Origin: CAYXBG01 sp964463145 | GTDB taxonomy: Bacteria; Acidobacteriota; UBA6911; RPQK01; CBDAPI01 | Reading direction: 5' to 3' | Length of the DNA: 14,581 nt | Assembly (NCBI GenBank): GCA_964463145.1 | Contig: CAYXBG010000040.1 | Coordinates: 1 to 14,581 of the forward strand | Shown here: positions 14,357 through 14,581 of the stretch, piece after piece | How positions within the stretch are numbered: position 1 is the stretch's first letter | Layout of the letters: each line of letters begins with the position of its first letter | Position numbers and translations under genes: made by a program | The notes under the pieces: model-generated | What the model was told of the DNA's origin: nothing | What the model saw: the letters and a program-made list of their open reading frames with translations, nothing else | The model's database searches: none

Positions 14357-14581
14357 ATGGAACGTTACTCTCAAATAACGCGGTATGTCACTGAGACCGT
14401 TGTAATCTCTTTGTTTGCTGCGGTTCTGATTCTACAGACGATTAATATATTTTTTCGTTATACGGGGGTCCTTGCCCCTATGATGTGGGTGGAGGAATTC
14501 AGCACTTTTTCTTTCATCTGGATGTTTTTTTTGCTTTGGCACGTTGCCGATCGTGATGGGAAACATTTTGTGGTTGATATG
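14357..14581 (+). CDS. dctQ: TRAP transporter small permease subunit, DctQ family (3' end missing)
   Basis: The first 75 residues of a small integral membrane subunit are visible, running off the end of the window. They contain two hydrophobic segments (about residues 14-33 and 50-65). The DctQ signature is present: IFFRYTG, then WVEEFSTFSFIWMFFLLWHVA, then GKHFVVD. DctQ forms the scaffold for the large DctM transport subunit, whose gene should follow. The ATG at 14357 is preceded by GAGG at 14343-14346, ten bases away, and the gene begins 25 bases after dctP, so both are one transcript. Full-length members are about 160-180 residues. Confidence 0.88.
   Translation, partial: MERYSQITRYVTETVVISLFAAVLILQTINIFFRYTGVLAPMMWVEEFSTFSFIWMFFLLWHVADRDGKHFVVDM

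Noticed and set aside
14525..14532. Eight-T homopolymer in dctQ as a likely frameshift error
   Set aside because: The frame reads through it into the expected DctQ sequence (WMFFLLWHVADRDGKHFVVD), so the length is correct.
1..14581. tRNA genes, CRISPR arrays, insertion sequences or phage genes
   Set aside because: I saw no cloverleaf-like segments, regularly spaced repeats, transposase motifs or terminal inverted repeats; almost the whole window is accounted for by metabolic genes.

Overview
The window looks like a piece of a metagenome-assembled bacterial genome. It has an internal 10-N gap (1550-1559), and genes are cut at both ends. A TRAP transporter, an outward-facing lipoprotein signal and a secreted DUF1080 protein suggest a Gram-negative, heterotrophic, probably aquatic or soil bacterium. 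The HemC-HemD fusion and the DUF1080 protein would fit an uncultured lineage (for example Acidobacteriota, Latescibacterota or PVC relatives), but the sequence alone does not settle the phylum. Of 13 visible start codons, seven are ATG, four TTG and two GTG.

Region 1 (2-6448, + strand) is a compact biosynthetic operon: cysM (5' end cut off), mec, hemA, hemCD, hemB, hemL. CysM and Mec belong to the sulfur-carrier-protein route to cysteine. The other genes form the complete C5 branch of tetrapyrrole synthesis, from glutamyl-tRNA to uroporphyrinogen III. Several junctions overlap by four bases or touch, so translation is probably coupled.

Region 2 (6502-7371, + strand) holds one secreted DUF1080 / 3-keto-disaccharide hydrolase-like protein. 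It ends tail to tail with the next operon, 35 bases away.

Region 3 (7407-13191, - strand) is a catabolic-looking operon transcribed leftwards: CoA-transferase subunit A (A1), subunit B, a thiamine-diphosphate enzyme of the acetolactate synthase superfamily, a second CoA-transferase subunit A (A2) and an FGGY-family sugar kinase. The B subunit gene is frameshifted: the conserved last 38 codons lie in another frame beyond the first stop, and about 14 bases are missing compared with the family.

Region 4 (13300-14581, + strand) starts a divergent TRAP transporter operon (dctP, then dctQ running off the window). A 108-base divergent intergenic region with overlapping candidate promoters separates it from region 3. 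The shared control region suggests that the TRAP system imports the substrate processed by region 3, perhaps a hydroxy- or sugar-acid. I do not recognise this gene combination as a described pathway. It and the broken B subunit are the main points of interest. I found no tRNA, rRNA, CRISPR array or insertion sequence.
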